Below are positions 60,006-64,000 of a stretch of 64,000 nt of DNA, in pieces. The notes under the pieces were generated by a model. That model was not told the DNA's origin. It ran no database searches and was given only the letters and a program-made list of their open reading frames with translations. The stretch spans positions 1 to 64,000 of the forward strand of contig JAUZNZ010000018.1 of the NCBI GenBank assembly GCA_030706735.1, given 5' to 3'. Each line of letters opens with the position of its first letter. Positions within the stretch are counted from its first letter, which is position 1. A program made the translations under genes and the position numbers. The DNA is from Bacteroidota bacterium. GTDB taxonomy: Bacteria > Bacteroidota > Bacteroidia > Chitinophagales > Chitinophagaceae.

Positions 60006-61493
60006 ATGTCGTTAAGCCAGTCATTACAGCAAAAGTTACTACAAAAACTGTCGCCGCAGCAAATTCAGCTGATGAAATTGTTGCAGGTGCCTACAGCCAA
60101 CCTGGAGGAAAGGATCAAGGAAGAGCTGGAGGAGAACCCCGCGCTGGAAGTAACGGAAGAGGATCACGAAGACGGCCTGACAGACGACAGCAAAGATGAG
60201 TTCGAGTCCACGGAGGAGCGTGAGGAGAAGGATGGGAGCGAAGAGGAATACGAGAACATCGACATCAGCGAGTACGTCAATGAGTATGACGACGACGTGG
60301 CGGACTATAAGCTGCGCGACGATAACTACCCGGACTCCGATGAGGAGCGGGTCATGCCCTATCGCGTGGAGACCTCGTTTCATGAACTGCTCCTGGACCA
60401 ATTGGGGATGCTGGTGATGGACGAGCGCACCCGCAAGATTGCCGAGCAGGTCATCGGAAGTATCGACGATGACGGGTATCTGCGCCGTGAGACGGCTTCC
60501 ATTGCGGATGACCTGGCTTTCCGCCAGAATATCGAGACGACGGAACAGGAGATCAACGACCTGATCAAGAAGATACAGCAGTTCGATCCACCGGGCGTGG
60601 CCTCGAGGAACCTGCAGGAATGCCTGCTCAACCAGCTGAACCGCAAGAAGGGCGATGGGAAGAGCGTGGAACTGGCCATCGACGTACTGAGCTATTATTT
60701 CGACGAATTTACCAAGAAGCATTACGACAAGATCCAGCGGGGCCTGAACATCACCGACGAGCAGCTCAAGGACGTCATCAACCAGATCGTGAAGCTGAAC
60801 CCGAAGCCGGGGGGCGATATCAGCGAAGTGAACAAGGCGGAATCCTATGTGATCCCCGATTTTTTCATCAGCAATAGCGGCGGCAAGCTGGAACTGTCCC
60901 TGAACTCCAAGAATGCCCCGGACCTGCGCATCAGCGAAGGGTATAAGGAAATGCTGAAGGAATACGACCGGGGCAGCAAGAAGGACAAGCGGCAGAAGGA
61001 AGCCGTACTGTTCATCAAGCAAAAGATCGACGCCGCCAAATGGTTCATCGATGCCATCAAGCAACGGCAGCAGACCCTGTACAATACGATGCATACCATC
61101 ATGGACTACCAGCATGAGTTCTTCCTCACGGGGGACGAGACGACCCTGCGACCCATGATCCTGAAAGATATCGCCGAGCGGACCAACCTCGACATATCGA
61201 CGGTAAGCCGTGTCGCCAACAGTAAATTCGTGCAGACCGAATTCGGGACCTACCGGCTGAAATTCTTCTTCAGCGAATCGCTGAGTACGGACAGCGGCGA
61301 AGAGGTGTCCACGAGGGAGGTCAAGAAGATCCTGAGCGATATGATCGAAGGAGAGAGCAAGAAGAAGCCGCTCAGCGATGAGAAATTGACCGAGCTCTTG
61401 CAGGAGAAAGGGTATAATATTGCGAGACGGACGGTGGCCAAATACCGCGAACAATTGAACATCCCCGTAGCCCGACTGAGAAAGGAATTATGA
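60006..61493 (+). CDS. rpoN: RNA polymerase sigma-54 factor
   Basis: 495-aa sigma-54. Region I (MSLSQSLQQKLLQKLSPQQIQLMKLLQ) is Gln/Leu-rich, region II is very acidic (about 45-115), a core-binding domain follows, and region III ends with the RpoN box ARRTVAKYRE near 474-483, which reads the -24 element. It needs an AAA+ activator to open promoters. The next gene overlaps it by ATGA, suggesting a coupled unit. Confidence 0.97.
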   Translation: MSLSQSLQQKLLQKLSPQQIQLMKLLQVPTANLEERIKEELEENPALEVTEEDHEDGLTDDSKDEFESTEEREEKDGSEEEYENIDISEYVNEYDDDVADYKLRDDNYPDSDEERVMPYRVETSFHELLLDQLGMLVMDERTRKIAEQVIGSIDDDGYLRRETASIADDLAFRQNIETTEQEINDLIKKIQQFDPPGVASRNLQECLLNQLNRKKGDGKSVELAIDVLSYYFDEFTKKHYDKIQRGLNITDEQLKDVINQIVKLNPKPGGDISEVNKAESYVIPDFFISNSGGKLELSLNSKNAPDLRISEGYKEMLKEYDRGSKKDKRQKEAVLFIKQKIDAAKWFIDAIKQRQQTLYNTMHTIMDYQHEFFLTGDETTLRPMILKDIAERTNLDISTVSRVANSKFVQTEFGTYRLKFFFSESLSTDSGEEVSTREVKKILSDMIEGESKKKPLSDEKLTELLQEKGYNIARRTVAKYREQLNIPVARLRKEL

Positions 61494-62164
61494 CTGAAAT
61501 GCCTATTGCCATGCCCGGTTCACCTCCACGCCCGCGCCTCCCGGATCAGCCGCCCGCCCTGCGTGTCGCCGCGCAGGTCATCTCCTGGGTCTTCCATCCC
61601 CTGTTCGTGACCAGCTACGTCATCGCCTTCCTGATCTTTGTGCACCCTTATGTATTTGAGGGCTATGACCATCGGACCCGGGTGCAGCGCCTTTTGACCG
61701 TCGTGCTGACCGATACCCTGTTCCCTGCTTTCTCGGTCTTCCTGATCTGGAAGCTGCAGTTCATCCGGTCCATGCACCTGCGTACGGCCAGGGAACGGAT
61801 CATCCCCTACATGATCACCATGATCTTTTACTGGTGGACCTGGCATGTGTATGGAAATATCGATGTTCCGCCGGTGTCGGTACATTTTCTGCTGGGCACC
61901 TTCCTCGCGGTATGCGCGGCCTGGTTTTGCAATATCTACTTCAAGATCAGCATGCACGCGATTGCGATGGGAGGCATGGTCCTGTTCATCTATTTGCTCG
62001 CCAACCTGGACAGCTACCCGTCCGGCCTGTATCTTTCCGTTGCGGTGTTGGTGGCGGGGACGGTATGCACGGCCAGGCTGATCTGCTCGGATCATACCCG
62101 CTTCGAGGTCTGGTCGGGATTATTCGTCGGGATGCTGGCGATGTGGGTGGGCTGGCAGTTTTGA
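61490..62164 (+). CDS. Polytopic membrane protein coupled to rpoN
   Basis: 224-aa protein with about six hydrophobic segments and no confident family. The segment KISMHAIAMGGMVLFI (about 152-167) is reminiscent of the SxHxxG-type motif of PAP2 phosphatases, but the usual first motif is absent, so that assignment is weak. It overlaps rpoN by four bases (ATGA) and is probably translated from the same mRNA. Function unknown. Confidence 0.75.
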   Translation: MTEMPIAMPGSPPRPRLPDQPPALRVAAQVISWVFHPLFVTSYVIAFLIFVHPYVFEGYDHRTRVQRLLTVVLTDTLFPAFSVFLIWKLQFIRSMHLRTARERIIPYMITMIFYWWTWHVYGNIDVPPVSVHFLLGTFLAVCAAWFCNIYFKISMHAIAMGGMVLFIYLLANLDSYPSGLYLSVAVLVAGTVCTARLICSDHTRFEVWSGLFVGMLAMWVGWQF

Positions 62165-62266
62165 GAGGGGCCGGGCGCCTGCCGGGCAAAAAGAAAAGCC
62201 CAATCATAGGGTACGAACCTAAATTGAGCTTTTTCACCTTCAAACCATCTGAAGTATTCGTCCATG

Positions 62267-63025
62267 CTAGCTGTTAAGTATCTTCGATCGGCTGATGTAT
62301 TTTTTGGTTGGATAATAGATGAATAAGCAAGATCCGCCTTTAATGGCGTCGATGACCTCTTCGGTCTCGCCCGCCGGCACCGCCGGGCAGCCATAGCTCC
62401 TCCCCGTATAGGCATTCATTTGAAGGAAATCGGGCCCGACGTATTGCGAGCCGTGGATCACGATGGCGCGTCCCGCCGCACGGTCGTTAAACCCTCGTTC
62501 CATTCCGCAGATCTTTAGGGAAAGGCCGTTGTTCCCGTAATAGGTGTCCTCGGTGACATAGAACCCCAGGCTCGTCTTATGCGAGGAAGGGTTATTTGAG
62601 AAGCTGCGTGCGAACTCTTTGCCCGAATTCCGGCCGTGGGCCACATAGGTGTTCAGCACGACGGTCCGTTGCTCGAGGTCTACAATATACAGTCGTTTGT
62701 TCCGGGAAGACTGGCTGAGGTCGCAGATCGAAAGGATATTGGGCCTTGCCAGACGATGGTGCTCCAATAAATAATGGTACCCTTTCATGGCGTACATGAA
62801 GGCGCGCTTCGTGAGGCCCAGGTCCTTCAAATCGATCGAGTCGTATAAGCTGGAAACTTCCGCGGTGAAGGCTGCGGCTTTGCTATTAATATTGCTGTTG
62901 GCGCGGTGTATAGCGCGATGTACGGTCGTTGTCCGCCCGCCATCTCCGGCATACAGTCCAGCCACTGGCGCAGTGGTCGCCAGCGATGCACATAACATAA
63001 AGAAATACAAACTCCTGCAACGCAT
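62267..63025 (-). CDS. L,D-transpeptidase catalytic domain family protein (YkuD_2)
   Basis: 252-aa secreted protein with a signal peptide (about residues 1-26). The catalytic region holds VIHGSQYVG (about 193-201) and the active-site Cys in RSYGCPAVP near 210. It belongs to the murein L,D-transpeptidase catalytic-domain-like (YkuD_2) group, which in Gram-negatives may cross-link or attach proteins to peptidoglycan. Location is periplasm. It is separated from the AI-2E transporter gene by about 180 bases of A+T-rich sequence. Confidence 0.9.
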   Translation of the reverse strand: MRCRSLYFFMLCASLATTAPVAGLYAGDGGRTTTVHRAIHRANSNINSKAAAFTAEVSSLYDSIDLKDLGLTKRAFMYAMKGYHYLLEHHRLARPNILSICDLSQSSRNKRLYIVDLEQRTVVLNTYVAHGRNSGKEFARSFSNNPSSHKTSLGFYVTEDTYYGNNGLSLKICGMERGFNDRAAGRAIVIHGSQYVGPDFLQMNAYTGRSYGCPAVPAGETEEVIDAIKGGSCLFIYYPTKKYISRSKILNS

Positions 63026-63207
63026 AATCGTGAATTTTCAGAGGTGCCCCCTATAAACGGGGCGGACTCACAAAATATTATCTTCAATTGGATTGTGCAA
63101 GAGCATTTTATGAAAACTTTTTATTGTCCGACCCGGGGGGTTTTTCGGTCGTCCGAAGAGGAGTTTGCGTTAATATATAAGTAATTGATTATAAATATAT
63201 TGATATT
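63026..63207. other. A+T-rich intergenic region upstream of the L,D-transpeptidase gene
   Basis: 182 bases holding no supported gene. It contains several T-rich runs and an imperfect hairpin around 63130-63160 (CCGACC / GGTCG). The AI-2E gene's stop overlaps the palindrome GGCCGAATTTCGGCC (63211-63225), which may serve as its terminator on the minus strand. Confidence 0.5.
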
Positions 63208-63999
63208 TTAGGCCGAATTTCGGCCTTTGGCCGAGAACTCATTAGCATAAATCTTAATAAGAAGAAGAAAAAGGGAGATCAGGATGGGCCCGAAAATGAG
63301 GCCAATGAAGCCAAAAAGGCCCAGGCCGAGGATGACGCCAAATGCCGTGATCATCGGATGGACGTCGCCGATCCTCTTTTGCAACCAGAAGCGGAAGATG
63401 CTGTCGACGGTGCTGACGACACCGAAGCCATAGGCCAGCATGATGATCCCGCGCACGTTATTCCCCTCGGCAATGAGCAGGATGCCGACGGGCACGTAGG
63501 CGAGAGCGGCGCCGACGACGGGGATCATCGACGCGATGCAGGTGACGACGAACCAGAACAAGGGCTCACTGACACCCAGCATCAGGTAGCCAACCAGGGC
63601 GATGGCGCCCTGAAGCAGCGCGATCAACGGGATGCCGATGGCATTCGAGTAGACCAGGCTATTGGTTTCCTGGCGGAGCAGGAGGAGGTTCTCGTCCTTT
63701 AGCGGGAGCCATTCGTGCAGGGAGGACTCCATCTTGCGGCCCTCGATCAGCAGGAAATAGAGGATAAAGTACATGACCGCCACGGTCGTGATGGTATTGA
63801 AGGTCGCGCCGAGGACCTGCGGCAGGGTCTGTGCGCCCCAACTGGTCAGTTCGGACATGGTCTTCCCGGAACTGAGGACCATGCGGTATTTGTGTTCGAA
63901 GCGGTGGATGAACTGTTGGAGGGTATTGAGCACCTGGGTCGAATGCTGGACGGCAAAGTCGATCTTACCGTAGAGCAGGTTGATCAGCAAGGCGATAGG
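63208..63999 (-). CDS. AI-2E family transporter, C-terminal part (cut by window edge)
   Basis: About 264 codons of the C-terminal part of an AI-2E/UPF0118-type membrane protein; the frame stays open to the window edge, so the true start is upstream. Features: five or more hydrophobic segments, the pattern AIVGYLMLGV... and the final LGLFGFIGLIFGPILISLF. Members include autoinducer-2 exporters, Na+/H+ antiporters and proteins of unknown function. The short tail EFSAKGRNSA covers the palindrome at the stop. Confidence 0.88.
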   Translation of the reverse strand, partial: PIALLINLLYGKIDFAVQHSTQVLNTLQQFIHRFEHKYRMVLSSGKTMSELTSWGAQTLPQVLGATFNTITTVAVMYFILYFLLIEGRKMESSLHEWLPLKDENLLLLRQETNSLVYSNAIGIPLIALLQGAIALVGYLMLGVSEPLFWFVVTCIASMIPVVGAALAYVPVGILLIAEGNNVRGIIMLAYGFGVVSTVDSIFRFWLQKRIGDVHPMITAFGVILGLGLFGFIGLIFGPILISLFLLLIKIYANEFSAKGRNSA

Positions 64000-64000
64000 C

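Noticed and set aside
60039-61454. 471-codon open frame opposite rpoN
   Set aside because: Mirror of the very biased codon use in rpoN; rpoN carries the RpoN box.
1-64000. tRNA, rRNA, CRISPR arrays or prophage
   Set aside because: No tRNA-like loops, rRNA stretches, regular spaced repeats or phage structural genes were seen.

Overview
The window looks like ordinary chromosome of a member of the Bacteroidota, most likely Chitinophagaceae (inference). The reasons are: the Bacteroidota -7 promoter element TAnnTTTG in front of many genes; a C-terminal type IX secretion-like sorting domain; family markers such as DUF5606, DUF2007, 7TMR-DISM hybrid kinase, GHL10 hydrolase and a bacterial GH3-type enzyme; and few Shine-Dalgarno sites. 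GC content is moderately high, so nearly every gene carries long antisense shadow frames. I see no rRNA, tRNA, CRISPR array, prophage or intact insertion sequence.

Layout. 1-8 kb: start of an iron-dependent alcohol dehydrogenase, a ROK sugar kinase and kdsB on the minus strand, then a three-gene plus-strand operon (circularly permuted ATP-grasp, alpha-E, transglutaminase), a sterol-desaturase-like hydroxylase, DUF2007 and dnaN. 8-16 kb: nitrilase/omega-amidase, nagA, an S41 protease, thiL, an inositol monophosphatase, an aldo/keto reductase, a glycosyltransferase and a membrane protein. 16-28 kb: GH3-type enzyme, LysE exporter, mtgA, an nfu-pnuC-NadR-like kinase operon, SCO, Fur, PepF-type peptidase, DUF5606 protein with a histone-H1-like tail, DsbA-like protein and a PAS histidine kinase. 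28-43 kb: a large secreted repeat and glycine-rich protein, polA, uvrB, an M28 peptidase, mgsA, a sorting-domain protein, recA and a DUF885 protein. 43-52 kb: OmpA lipoprotein, hybrid kinase, META lipoprotein, small hypotheticals, pcrA/uvrD helicase, then two tandem degenerate Y1/RAYT-like transposase homologues. 52-64 kb: ArsC/Spx-like protein, ECF sigma factor with membrane partner, NTF2-like protein, GH25 lysozyme, radical SAM/SPASM plus DinB, MarR, GHL10 hydrolase, DegT aminotransferase, a small secreted protein, rpoN with a membrane partner, an L,D-transpeptidase-like protein and the 3' part of an AI-2E family transporter.

Genes that work together. DNA replication and repair genes are frequent (dnaN, polA, uvrB, recA, pcrA). 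Envelope functions recur (kdsB, mtgA, GH25, L,D-transpeptidase, nagA, OmpA). nfu-pnuC-kinase forms a compact unit suggesting nicotinamide riboside salvage. The least understood parts are the ATP-grasp/alpha-E/transglutaminase operon, a predicted peptide-ligation system without an established product, and the paired RAYT-like genes, which have lost complementary catalytic residues; the second lies between 14-bp inverted repeats. A further signal is an exactly spaced promoter arrangement (TAnnTTTG-like, four bases, ATG) at five genes, which predicts leaderless mRNAs.
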